A stretch of DNA of 64,000 bases from contig OZ255707.1 of assembly GCA_965277075.1 (NCBI GenBank), positions 3,038,001 to 3,102,000 on the forward strand, given 5' to 3'. Positions 16,336 through 24,920 of this stretch are shown in pieces. Numbering within the stretch: the stretch's first letter is position 1; each line of letters starts with the position of its first letter. The translations under genes were made by a program, and so were the position numbers. The stretch comes from Lustribacter sp965277075. Lineage in GTDB: Bacteria; Vulcanimicrobiota; Vulcanimicrobiia; Vulcanimicrobiales; Vulcanimicrobiaceae. Under the pieces are notes generated by a model. It was not told the origin of the DNA. It made no database searches and saw only the letters and a program-made list of their open reading frames with translations.

Positions 16336-17289
16336 TCATGCGAAACCGGGTGCGATCAAGTCTTTGGCATCGAAGCCGGCCGGGATCAGTTTGTATTTCG
16401 CGCACGAGTCGATCACCGGCTGAATCAGCTTTGGATCGAGTGATGTTCCATCCTCGACACGCGCCATTTTGCGAATGACGTCGGGCTCGATCGATGTGAA
16501 ACTCGAAAGCATGTCGACCGTCTGCGGACGATGACTGTTCACCCAGACCGACGCTTCGCGAATTGCCGCCGCGAAGCCCGCAGCGGCGTCGTGATTCTGC
16601 GCCACCCACGCGCTCGTCGCGAACCAGCCGGTGTACATGAAGCGCGGAGCAATGGCGTCGAACGGATTTCCGAGAGAACGGAATTTACCGCTTTCCTTTG
16701 CCCGTTGCAGTACCGGTTCGATGACGGGACCTGCATCGATACGTCCCTCAGCGACCGCTTCCGGTACGGAGTTGAGGGGAAGTTCGACTTGCTTGATCGA
16801 CTCCGGATCGCCGCCGTTTTTCTCCATCCAGGCCTTCATGCAAAGCGTGTAGAGGTCGTTGAGCCCGGAAACCGCGATCGTTTTGCCGTTGAGTGCGGCG
16901 GCTGTTTTGACCGGGGAGTCGGCCTTGACCAACAATCCGACGATTGGATCTTTCGTCGTCGCGAGGCCACCGCTCGCGACGACGACGAAAGGGATCGCCT
17001 TCACGTGCGCGTTGATCAGCGGCACGATGCTGGACTTTGCGATTTGATAAGCACCACCGGCGATGCCGCTGGAGATCGCCGAGCCGCTGCGCTGAGAAGA
17101 AAGGTCGAAGTCGACCCCGTGCTTCTTGAATAGTCCACTCTGCAGAGCGTAAAGGGCGGGAGTTATTGAGTCTTCGGGCACGCCGGCCCCTTTGAGCGAT
17201 GCGAGCGCTTGAGCGAAGACGGCCTGCGGCATAGCCAAGGCGGCCGCAGCGCCGACGAGCGCCGAACGCCGCGAGAAAGAACTGCGCAT
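16336..17289 (-). CDS. NMT1/SsuA-type ABC substrate-binding protein
   Basis: A 317-residue exported protein with a Tat-like N-terminus (RSSFSRRSALVGAAAALAMP). SITPALYALQSGLFKKHGVD, GSAISSGIAGGAYQIAKSSI and NGKTIAVSGLNDLYTLCM match the SsuA/NMT1 fold, and VEDGTSLDPKLIQPVIDSCA is close to the ends of the other NMT1-type proteins in this window. No transport partners are adjacent. An HpcH-type aldolase gene follows, which suggests uptake and cleavage of an oxo-acid-generating substrate, but this is inference. Confidence 0.87.
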   Translation of the reverse strand: MRSSFSRRSALVGAAAALAMPQAVFAQALASLKGAGVPEDSITPALYALQSGLFKKHGVDFDLSSQRSGSAISSGIAGGAYQIAKSSIVPLINAHVKAIPFVVVASGGLATTKDPIVGLLVKADSPVKTAAALNGKTIAVSGLNDLYTLCMKAWMEKNGGDPESIKQVELPLNSVPEAVAEGRIDAGPVIEPVLQRAKESGKFRSLGNPFDAIAPRFMYTGWFATSAWVAQNHDAAAGFAAAIREASVWVNSHRPQTVDMLSSFTSIEPDVIRKMARVEDGTSLDPKLIQPVIDSCAKYKLIPAGFDAKDLIAPGFA

Positions 17290-17549
17290 AATGAATCCTT
17301 TCAAGAAAACGATATCCGAGGCAGCTTCGCTTCCCCGCGCGCGATTCATGGTTCGCATCCGTGTTTGCGCGTTTGCGTCGCTCCCGACCGGGAATATCAA
17401 TGGTTCCGCTTTTCATAGCGGCGTTATCCGTCGAAATTTAACCTACGTCGCGTTGCTCTAATTCGCGAGCGACATGTCGGTTGAGCGCCGGCTTCGTGAA
17501 TGATAGCGATGCGGAACCTGTGACGGCGTTCGTCCGTCGTATCGACGCC

Positions 17550-18770
17550 ATGACTGATCAACTCCCCACGTTCAAGCGCAAGCTCGCTGTTCTCATCGTC
17601 GGATTCGGCGGCGCCGTTTCGACAACGGCAGTTGCCGGCATCGAGTGCATCCGCGCCGGCCGACAAACGACAACCGGTTTACCACTGGCCGACGCAACGA
17701 TCGGCGGGCTCGTCGATTACGGCGACATCGCGTTCGGCGGTTGGGATCTGTATCCGGATGATCTCGCGAGCGCCGCACGGCATCATAACGTACTCGATGC
17801 AGAGCAGCTGGCATTCGTCGCGCCGGTGCTTGCAAAGCTGCGTCCGATGCCCGCGGTGGGAGCACCCGGATGGTGCAACAACGTCAACGGTTCGAATGTG
17901 CTCGTCACAACGACGCATCGCGAAACGATCGCACGGCTCCAGCACGACATCGAAACGTTGCGGCGATCGACCGGCGCCGACGCGAGCGTCGTGATCAACC
18001 TCGCATCGGTCGAGCGCTGGCCTGATCTGACGGCCGCCAAATTTGCATCGCTGGCGAATTTCGATCGCGCGCTCGATACGAACGACGCCGATATTTCGCC
18101 CGCCATGCTCTACGCCTACGCTGCGATCGATGCCGGTGTGCCATACGGTAACTTCACGCCGAGTCTCGGTGCCGATGTTCCCGCGCTCGTCGAGTTTGCC
18201 GAACGCCGCAACGTCCCGGTCGCCGGCAAAGACGGAAAAACGGGACAAACGATGCTCAAGACCGTGATCGCGCCGGCGCTCAAGGCGCGCGCGTTGCGCG
18301 TCGACGGATGGTTCTCGACGAACATTCTCGGCAACCGCGACGGCGAGGCTCTCGCCGATCCGGCATCGCTCGCGTCGAAGCTCGCGACCAAAGGGTCGGT
18401 GCTCGACTCGATCCTCGGCTATACCGTCGCAGACCATGTCGTCTCGATCAACTACTACCGGCCGCGCGGTGACAACAAAGAAGCGTGGGACAATATCGAC
18501 ATCATCGGTTTCATGGGCCAGAAGATGCAGATCAAGATCGATTTCCTGTGTCGCGATTCGATCCTTGCCGCGCCGCTCATCATCGAAATTGCCCGCACGC
18601 TCGATCTCGCGCAGCAGCGCGGTGACGGCGGAATCCAGGAGCAGCTCGGCATCTTTTTCAAAGCACCGATGACGCGCGCGGGCAACGTTGTCGAGCATGA
18701 TTTCGGGAAGCAAGAAGTGCGCCTGCGCGCATGGCTGACCGCCGAACGCGCGGTCCCCGTTCGGAGTTGA
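17550..18770 (+). CDS. ino1: Inositol-3-phosphate synthase
   Basis: A member of the myo-inositol-1-phosphate synthase family, about 406 residues from ATG 17550; TTG 17481 and GTG 17520 are alternative starts. The Rossmann loop is AVLIVGFGGAVSTTAVAG. The catalytic segment contains AGKDGKTGQTMLKTVIAPAL and RVDGWFSTNILGNRDGEALA with the family lysines, followed by KGSVLDSILGYTVADHVVSI. The enzyme converts glucose-6-phosphate to inositol-3-phosphate using NAD. It is the first gene of a nine-gene coupled operon with a GT4 glycosyltransferase and a PIG-L deacetylase, the enzyme set used for glucosaminyl-inositol. Confidence 0.92.
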   Translation: MTDQLPTFKRKLAVLIVGFGGAVSTTAVAGIECIRAGRQTTTGLPLADATIGGLVDYGDIAFGGWDLYPDDLASAARHHNVLDAEQLAFVAPVLAKLRPMPAVGAPGWCNNVNGSNVLVTTTHRETIARLQHDIETLRRSTGADASVVINLASVERWPDLTAAKFASLANFDRALDTNDADISPAMLYAYAAIDAGVPYGNFTPSLGADVPALVEFAERRNVPVAGKDGKTGQTMLKTVIAPALKARALRVDGWFSTNILGNRDGEALADPASLASKLATKGSVLDSILGYTVADHVVSINYYRPRGDNKEAWDNIDIIGFMGQKMQIKIDFLCRDSILAAPLIIEIARTLDLAQQRGDGGIQEQLGIFFKAPMTRAGNVVEHDFGKQEVRLRAWLTAERAVPVRS

Positions 18771-19687
18771 CGCATACCGCGCAGATTGCGCCGTCGTTGC
18801 TCGGCTTGGGCACGCTGCTCGAAGATATCGGCGCACTCAAGCGCGTTCGACATGCCGGCTCGGCGTATTCCGTCGGGGGTGCACTCTTTCTCCGCGCGTG
18901 GCGCCGCATGATCGCGCTCGACGACCCCGCGCTCGTCGCACGCGAGACAACGTCGCTCGCGCTCGTCGCATCCCAACTGGGAGCGATCGACGGCGCGACG
19001 CTATGCCGCGCGCAGATCGACGCGCGCTCGCGTCGCTCTATCCTCTTGGCGGCATTCGATCGGGCTGCGCGTGCGCTTCCGGTCGACCTGCAAACGGCGC
19101 TGCGCGCAACGGTACCGGACGATATCGATTTGAGCGCACCGGCCGACGTACCGGAATTCGTTCTCGCACTCGCGCGTCAGCCGCGTGCGGGCGCAACCGC
19201 GCCGGATCGGCCGCGGCTGGTGTTGGAGCCCACGGAGAGTCACGCCGAGCATTGTTTCGCGGTCGCGACGTATGCCGTGCTCGTGGCGCCGCGCTATGAA
19301 ACCGACGGCGTCGCGGCGTTTCTTCTGGCGCTGGCACATCATCTGCACAACGCCGCACTTCCGGACTCCGGCTTCGCGGGTGAAGTTCTGCTCGGCCCGC
19401 ATCTCGGTCCGATCGTCGAGCGCTTCAGCGAAGAGGCGCTCGGGCACGTGCCGGCACAGCTTGCGAGTCGCATCCGCGGCCTCCGGCACGAGCTGTTACC
19501 CGCGGCCGATCGTGCCGAGGCAAGAGCGTTTCACGCAGCGGACGTGATCGATCGCGTCTTGCAGGTTCGACAGTATGCACGGGTCGCCGGGTTTGAATTG
19601 TCGCACGCGCTCGACGATCTCGGACTCGTGCACGCCGGTCCGGTCCAGCAGTTTCACGCCGGCGTGTTGGCCGAAGCCGGTTTATGA
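18731..19687 (+). CDS. HD-superfamily protein with altered metal motif
   Basis: About 318 residues from ATG 18731; TTG 18767, which overlaps the preceding stop by four bases as the other junctions do, is an alternative. The C-terminal half resembles a YfbR-like HD phosphohydrolase: ESHAEHCFAVATYAVL, then ALAHHLHNAALPDSGF, and later AADVIDRVLQVRQYA. Where the family has H-D-x-x-E this protein has H-H-L-H-N, so the central metal-binding aspartate is replaced. It could be a phosphatase acting on an inositol-phosphate intermediate with an unusual metal site, or a non-catalytic partner. The N-terminal half is unassigned. Confidence 0.6.
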   Translation: MADRRTRGPRSELTHTAQIAPSLLGLGTLLEDIGALKRVRHAGSAYSVGGALFLRAWRRMIALDDPALVARETTSLALVASQLGAIDGATLCRAQIDARSRRSILLAAFDRAARALPVDLQTALRATVPDDIDLSAPADVPEFVLALARQPRAGATAPDRPRLVLEPTESHAEHCFAVATYAVLVAPRYETDGVAAFLLALAHHLHNAALPDSGFAGEVLLGPHLGPIVERFSEEALGHVPAQLASRIRGLRHELLPAADRAEARAFHAADVIDRVLQVRQYARVAGFELSHALDDLGLVHAGPVQQFHAGVLAEAGL

Positions 19688-20814
19688 TCGACGAACGGCG
19701 CTTTCGCGCCGATTCACCGCACTCGTTGACGGACGGCGCACAGCGCTGGCCGGTCATCGAGGCGATTCCGTTTTTGCGCATCGGACGTGAATCGCTCGCT
19801 CGTGCCGCGGTCGCGGCGCTCGACGCGGGTGATCAAAACAAAGCGCTGGCGTTGTTGCTCGCGGACCGCGATGATTGGGACAGCACCGTATCGCCGGATG
19901 CGTTCGCGTTACACGATCTCGTTCGCACGGCCGAGGCGCTGACGTTCGTCGAGGCGATGGATGCGCTTGCCTTCGGTCCGGTCGCGACGTACTTCGCCTA
20001 CCGATGGAGCGATCCGACGTTCGTCGCGGGACTTGGATTGCTGGCCGCGCACCGGCCGCTGGACGGGTTCGACTCGTTCGAACTCGCGTGCGGAGCCGGC
20101 CATTATCTGCGCGAGCTTCTCGCGCGGGGCGTTGCGGCATGCGGCGCCGACGTCGTCTTCGCGAAGCTGTGGTTGGCGCGTCGCTTCATCGCCCCCGAGG
20201 CGCAGCTCATCTGCTTCGACGCTGCGAAACCGTGGCCGATCGCTTCCGACGCGTTCGACCTCGCGCACGTTCACGACGCGTTGTACTTTTTGCCGCAGAA
20301 GCCGCTCGTCGCCGCTGAACTCCGGCGCATCACGCGGGCGGCCGGCACGATCGCCGTTTCGCACGCGCACAACGCCGCTGCCGAGAACTTCTCGGCCGGC
20401 GAACCACTGGATCGCGCCGGTTACGCGGCGCTCTTCCCCGATGCGGTCGCGTACGACGACCGCGCGCTTACGAGCGCGGTCCTATCGGGCACACGGCCGA
20501 TTCCGGGCACCGACATGGAACTCGACAGCGCGGCAGCGCTCGCGTTCGTCACGGGTCCGCTCGCCGCACTACCGCGCGCGTGCGCGGACGACGTCGCGAT
20601 GCCGGCCTGCGGCGCGTCCCTCGTGCGCAACCCGCTCTACGCCGGCATCGAGAAGAGGCAGATCGTCTGGCCGTCCGAGCGCTACGAAGCCGAATACGCA
20701 TCGCTCGCCACGTTTCCGCCCGTCACGGACGCGCCGCTGCGCGCCGCGATGTCGAACGACGTCGCGCGCTTCGCCCGCACGCGCGAACTCGTCGCGCTGC
20801 CCGAACGCTGGTAG
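19684..20814 (+). CDS. SAM-dependent methyltransferase-like protein
   Basis: A 376-residue protein. Motif I is FDSFELACGAGHYLRELLAR around residues 129-148, followed by FDLAHVHDALYFLPQKPLVA and AELRRITRAAGTIAVSHAHN, the usual class I methyltransferase order. Both flanks (residues 1-120 and 250-376) are unlike common methyltransferases; the first includes RWPVIEAIPFLRIGRESLA, a Trm112-like turn. It overlaps the HD gene by four bases and precedes an oxidoreductase gene by four. It probably methylates the pathway product or an intermediate. Confidence 0.7.
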   Translation: MIDERRFRADSPHSLTDGAQRWPVIEAIPFLRIGRESLARAAVAALDAGDQNKALALLLADRDDWDSTVSPDAFALHDLVRTAEALTFVEAMDALAFGPVATYFAYRWSDPTFVAGLGLLAAHRPLDGFDSFELACGAGHYLRELLARGVAACGADVVFAKLWLARRFIAPEAQLICFDAAKPWPIASDAFDLAHVHDALYFLPQKPLVAAELRRITRAAGTIAVSHAHNAAAENFSAGEPLDRAGYAALFPDAVAYDDRALTSAVLSGTRPIPGTDMELDSAAALAFVTGPLAALPRACADDVAMPACGASLVRNPLYAGIEKRQIVWPSERYEAEYASLATFPPVTDAPLRAAMSNDVARFARTRELVALPERW

Positions 20815-20818
20815 CGCG

Positions 20819-21820
20819 GTGCTGCGTTGGGGAATCGCGGGGTATGGATGGCTCGCACGTGACTATGCGGATCCGGCGTTGCGCGGGCTCGCCGCGGCCC
20901 GGTTGGCCGCGGCATGCGATCCGGACGCCGCGGCGCGCGCGTCCGCGCACGCCGTCGGACTCGTGGCCTTCGCCGATTACGACGCGTTTCTCAATGCGAT
21001 CGACGCGGTCTATATCGCCACGCCGAACGACTCACATCGTTCGCTCGTCGAGCGCGCCGCGGCGCGCGGCAAGCATGTGCTGTGCGAGAAGCCGATGGCC
21101 GCTTCGCTCGCGGACGGAGAAGCGATGCTCGAGGCGTGCGCGCGCGCCAACGTCGTGTATGCTACGGCCTACGATCAGCGCTATCATCCCGCCCACATCC
21201 GGGCGCGCGAACTCGTGCGTTCCGGCGATCTGGGCGACGTGACCGCGCTCCGCATCGTGTACGGGTGTTGGTTGCCCGCCGATTGGACCGCCGACAATTG
21301 GCGCGTCGACCGGGGCCGCTCGGGAGGCGGTGCGCTCGTCGACCTCGCGCCCCACGGACTCGATCTGATCGCGATGCTGCTCGACGACGAGATCGTTTCG
21401 GCGCGTGTCCTCGCGCAGCACCGCGTCCAACGCTACGACGTCGACGACGGCGCGATGATCATCGCATCGACACGAGGCGGCGTTTTGGCGCAGGCGCATG
21501 TCGCATACAATCTTGCGGAAACGTTGCCGCGACGCCGGCTCGAAATCGTCGGAACGGGCGGCATGGCATCTGCGGTCGATACGATGGGTCAAACGCCGGG
21601 TGGTACCTTGATGGTGACCGACGCGCGAACGTCTGCAACACGTGCGATCGCCTTCGATATGGCGGCCTCACCGTTCACCGGACTGGTCACGTCGTTTACG
21701 AACGACGTTCTCACGGGCGCGGGGTTCGATACGGCTGTTGCGGCGCGCGAACGTCACGCACTCGCGCTTCTCGAGCAGCTTCTGCTCGATGTCGCTCGGG
21801 ACGACGTCCTATGCCCTTGA
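20819..21820 (+). CDS. Gfo/Idh/MocA-family oxidoreductase
   Basis: A 333-residue NAD(P)-dependent dehydrogenase with a GTG start. LRWGIAGYGWLARDYADP is the dinucleotide-binding loop, AVYIATPNDSHRSLVERAAA and GKHVLCEKPMA carry the catalytic lysine, and GALVDLAPHGLDLIAM holds the conserved histidine. The family includes inositol dehydrogenases and sugar oxidoreductases, so in this operon it may oxidise inositol or the sugar of an intermediate. It overlaps the next gene by ten bases. Confidence 0.88.
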   Translation: MLRWGIAGYGWLARDYADPALRGLAAARLAAACDPDAAARASAHAVGLVAFADYDAFLNAIDAVYIATPNDSHRSLVERAAARGKHVLCEKPMAASLADGEAMLEACARANVVYATAYDQRYHPAHIRARELVRSGDLGDVTALRIVYGCWLPADWTADNWRVDRGRSGGGALVDLAPHGLDLIAMLLDDEIVSARVLAQHRVQRYDVDDGAMIIASTRGGVLAQAHVAYNLAETLPRRRLEIVGTGGMASAVDTMGQTPGGTLMVTDARTSATRAIAFDMAASPFTGLVTSFTNDVLTGAGFDTAVAARERHALALLEQLLLDVARDDVLCP

Positions 21821-22623
21821 CGCCGTACGTCTGCGAAAACTGCGGCTTTTGGCAGCGCTGGTTTGACGCCCCGCCGCTTTGCCCGGTGTGCGCTGACGTG
21901 CGCAACGATCTCCCGCCCGACGGCTGGACGTTCGCGCCGTTCGCGTCGGTCGCGGCGCGCGTGCGGACGACGTCGCGTGAAGCGATTCCGGGCGTGTATG
22001 CGTTTACGACCACGCCGCAGATCGGTCTGGGTGGAACCGGCTGGCTCGTCGTGCATCCGGCCGGAAACGTTGCATACGAAGGTGCTGCATATTACGATGC
22101 CGCTGCGCTCCAACAGATCGAAACGCTCGGCGGCGTTCGCTATGCAAGTACGTCGCATCCGCACGGTTGCGGCGCACTCTGGCAACTCCAAGATCGCTTC
22201 GAACCCGAGCTCGCGCTGCATCGCGACGGGCTCGGCTGGAGCAAGGCGTTCCGCGTGACGCGGCCGTACGATGAAACGCTCGTAATCGACGGCGCGCGCA
22301 CCCTCCACCATCTCGGCGGACACTACGAAGGTCACGCGCTGCTGCACGATGCCACGCTCGGCGCCGTCTTCTGCGGAGATGCCGTAAAGATCGAGCGTGA
22401 CGCAGATGGGCGCCCCGCGGCGCTCAGCGCACACAAAGCCTATCACAAACAGATTCCGCTGACGGAACGCGAGGTGCGACATTACCGCGCCACCTTTGCC
22501 GCACTCGATTTCACGCACGTCTTCACGACGTTCGACGATGCGGCGATCCCTCGATCGACGATCGTGGCGTTTTTCGATGCGTTGCTCGACGAGCAGCCCT
22601 CGACGCGGACGCATCGCATATGA
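21811..22623 (+). CDS. Zinc-ribbon protein with metallo-beta-lactamase-like domain
   Basis: A 270-residue protein. The N-terminus is a rubredoxin-like knuckle pair (YVCENCGFW and PPLCPVCADVRND). The rest resembles a metallo-beta-lactamase fold: GTGWLVVHPAGNVAYEG, TSHPHGCGALWQL, HHLGGHYEGHALLHDATLGA and FCGDAVKI. In place of HxHxDH it reads H-P-H-G-C-G, so the aspartate and third histidine are replaced by cysteine and glycine. The metal site is therefore unusual. It overlaps YcaO by four bases and may act with it. Confidence 0.65.
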   Translation: MPLTPYVCENCGFWQRWFDAPPLCPVCADVRNDLPPDGWTFAPFASVAARVRTTSREAIPGVYAFTTTPQIGLGGTGWLVVHPAGNVAYEGAAYYDAAALQQIETLGGVRYASTSHPHGCGALWQLQDRFEPELALHRDGLGWSKAFRVTRPYDETLVIDGARTLHHLGGHYEGHALLHDATLGAVFCGDAVKIERDADGRPAALSAHKAYHKQIPLTEREVRHYRATFAALDFTHVFTTFDDAAIPRSTIVAFFDALLDEQPSTRTHRI

Positions 22624-24092
22624 CGCCCTATCGCGACGCCCTGCCGGCGGGCGAATTGCTCCTCTTTCCGATCACCGCCCTGGACCGAACCGGCATACCG
22701 ACGTGGAAAGCCGTGTTCTTCGCCGATGACGACGGCCGAACGGTGCACCACGGTCACAGCTACGGGCCGACCGATGCGCAAGCGCTCCTCGGTGCGATGG
22801 GCGAACTCGCCGAGAGCGTCCACGCGCATGCTGCGCTGGGGACGATGGCGCGCCGGCGTGGGTCGTTTCGTACGCTCGCGCGTCAGTTCGGCGACGCGGG
22901 CGCGGTTCACCCGTTTCGGCTGTGTCTGCCGGCCGGCAGCCTCGTCGATGCGGATACCGAGCGCGAGTGGGTCGCGGCGCGCCGTTTTCCGAGCGGCGAA
23001 ACCGTCTGGGTGCCGGTCGACGTCGTCGCGCTTTCGGCGTCCGATGTCGGCGGCTACGTGCCGTTCACGACACCGATCACAAACGGCCTGGGCGCCGGAC
23101 CGACGCGCGAATTCGCGCTGGCGCACGGCGTGCAAGAGTTGTTGCAGCGTGACGGCAACGGCTTGCGGTTTCGCGCGCTCGATGCCGGCATCGCGCTCGA
23201 CCTCGCGGCGATCGACGATCCGGTCGTGCACGATCTGCTGCGCCGCTTCACCGAAGCGGACATCGAGCCGATCGTCAAGTTCGCGAGCGATGAGTTCGAG
23301 ATTGCGAACGTATATGTCGTCGGTGCGGAGCGCGACGGCATTCGTGCGCCGCTGCCGCTCGCGATGACGGCGGCCGGCGAGGCCGCGTCGCCCACCCGTG
23401 CCGTGGCGCTGCGAAAAGCGTTGCTGGAATTCGGCGCTGCGCGGCCGCGCAAGATGTTCGCGCACGGTCCACTCGACGACGTCGCACGCGTCGCCCCGCC
23501 CGGCTATCTTGCGCGCGTTCGAGAACGCGGCGAGCCGGGACATGAAGAGCGGCGCGCGCTCGAAGCGATGCTGCGCTGGCTCGATCTCGATCAGGATGCG
23601 TTACGCGCGACGATCGGCGACCCGATCTTGCGCGTGAACGAGACACGCGATGCGATGACGCTGCCGGATTGGCAGCCGTCCGCCCAGAGCGCTGCGCCCG
23701 GTGTCGAACTCGCGCTGCTCCTCGCGGAGCGACTCGCAGCCGCCGGCCTCGAAATACTCTACGTCGATTGCACGTCGCCCGCGATGGCCGCCCATGGTGT
23801 GCACGTCGTCCGGGCGATCGTTCCCGGACTCGAGGTGGAAACGATGAGCTACCATCGGATCGGCGAGCGCAACGCACGCAAATTGCTCGAAGCGAAGAGT
23901 GCGCTCGTCAGGCGCGAGCCGCTGCCGGCAGGACGACCCGTTCGCTTGTTGCCTGACGCCGAAGAGCGGCTCGGCGGTCCCGTCTGGCTCGATGCCGCCG
24001 CCGTGGATCGCACTGCCGAATCGTTGTACGCGCTGTATCGCGAACCCGACGTGCATGCGGCGCCGCTTGCGCGCGAGATGGCGGCGCAATGA
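22620..24092 (+). CDS. YcaO-domain protein (stand-alone)
   Basis: A 490-residue protein. The ATP/Mg-binding landmarks of YcaO enzymes are visible: MGELAESV with E62 and E65, NGLGAGPTREFALAHGVQEL at residues 155-174 ending LQRDG, and GEAASPTRAVALRKALLEFG with ARPR at 253-277. YcaO enzymes activate amide carbonyls with ATP to build azolines, thioamides or amidines, normally on peptides. No precursor peptide, TfuA or E1-like partner is seen here. The C-terminus does not end in the PxPxP motif of azoline-forming members. The operon context points to a small-molecule substrate. Confidence 0.85.
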   Translation: MTPYRDALPAGELLLFPITALDRTGIPTWKAVFFADDDGRTVHHGHSYGPTDAQALLGAMGELAESVHAHAALGTMARRRGSFRTLARQFGDAGAVHPFRLCLPAGSLVDADTEREWVAARRFPSGETVWVPVDVVALSASDVGGYVPFTTPITNGLGAGPTREFALAHGVQELLQRDGNGLRFRALDAGIALDLAAIDDPVVHDLLRRFTEADIEPIVKFASDEFEIANVYVVGAERDGIRAPLPLAMTAAGEAASPTRAVALRKALLEFGAARPRKMFAHGPLDDVARVAPPGYLARVRERGEPGHEERRALEAMLRWLDLDQDALRATIGDPILRVNETRDAMTLPDWQPSAQSAAPGVELALLLAERLAAAGLEILYVDCTSPAMAAHGVHVVRAIVPGLEVETMSYHRIGERNARKLLEAKSALVRREPLPAGRPVRLLPDAEERLGGPVWLDAAAVDRTAESLYALYREPDVHAAPLAREMAAQ

Positions 24093-24919
24093 CGTTGCGA
24101 TTCGCGTACAACACGAACGGCGTGACGAATCACCGCCTCGACGATGCGCTCGAACTGATCGCCGAGAGCGGTTACGACGGCGTGGCGTTGACGCTCGATC
24201 ATCATCATCTCGATCCGTACGCGGCCGATTTCGAGGCCTCGCTGGCGCGGATCGCCGTGCAGCTCGGGGAACGCGGACTCGGCTGCGTCGTCGAAACCGG
24301 CGCCCGCTTTCTGCTTGACCCGCGGGCGAAACATGAACCGACGCTCGTGTCGCCGACGGCCGAGGGTCGCGCGCGCCGCGTCGACTTCCTCGAACGCGCG
24401 TTACGCGTCTCAGCAGCGACCGGCGCGGAGGCGATGTCGTTCTGGGCCGGAATTCCGCACATCGGCATTGACCGCGGCGCCGCGCAGCACTGGCTAATCG
24501 ACGGCGTGACGGCCGTCGTTGCACGTGCGCGCGAGCTCGGCACCGTCGCGGCGCTCGAGCCGGAGCCGGGGATGGCGGTCGAAACGATCGACGACTTCCG
24601 CGCCGTCGCGGATGCCGTGCCGGGGCTCAAACTTGCCCTTGACACGGGCCACGTCATCGTTACGGGCGAGCGCGAACCGGCCGACGCGGTTCGAGAAACA
24701 GCGGACGATTTGGCAACCGTATCGATCGAAGACATGCGGCGCGGTGCGCACGTGCATCTGCCGTTCGGGGAGGGCGACATGGACATCGCCGGCGTGCTCG
24801 CGGCCCTTGACGAAATCGGATACGCGAAGCTCGTGTGCGTCGAACTCTCACGCGACGCCCATCGCGCCGATGTCATGGTGCCGGCCGCGCTGCGTTATCT
24901 TCGCGAGCACGCGCCGTAG
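24089..24919 (+). CDS. Sugar phosphate isomerase/epimerase-type TIM barrel
   Basis: A 276-residue protein of the xylose-isomerase-like/AP-endonuclease-2 superfamily. LRFAYNTNGVTNHRLDDALE opens the barrel; ALEPEPGMAVETIDDF, LALDTGHVIVTGE and HVHLPFGEGDMDIAGVL carry the acidic and histidine metal ligands. Relatives include IolE/IolI and other inositol or keto-sugar isomerases. It overlaps the YcaO gene by four bases. Together with the Gfo/Idh gene it could rearrange an oxidised inositol or sugar. Confidence 0.85.
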   Translation: MTLRFAYNTNGVTNHRLDDALELIAESGYDGVALTLDHHHLDPYAADFEASLARIAVQLGERGLGCVVETGARFLLDPRAKHEPTLVSPTAEGRARRVDFLERALRVSAATGAEAMSFWAGIPHIGIDRGAAQHWLIDGVTAVVARARELGTVAALEPEPGMAVETIDDFRAVADAVPGLKLALDTGHVIVTGEREPADAVRETADDLATVSIEDMRRGAHVHLPFGEGDMDIAGVLAALDEIGYAKLVCVELSRDAHRADVMVPAALRYLREHAP

Positions 24920-24920
24920 C

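Noticed and set aside
19961..22623. Very long alternative frames of more than 500 codons across the inositol operon
   Set aside because: They are rich in arginine, alanine and serine, lie in other frames of well-recognised genes, and arise from the high GC content at third codon positions.
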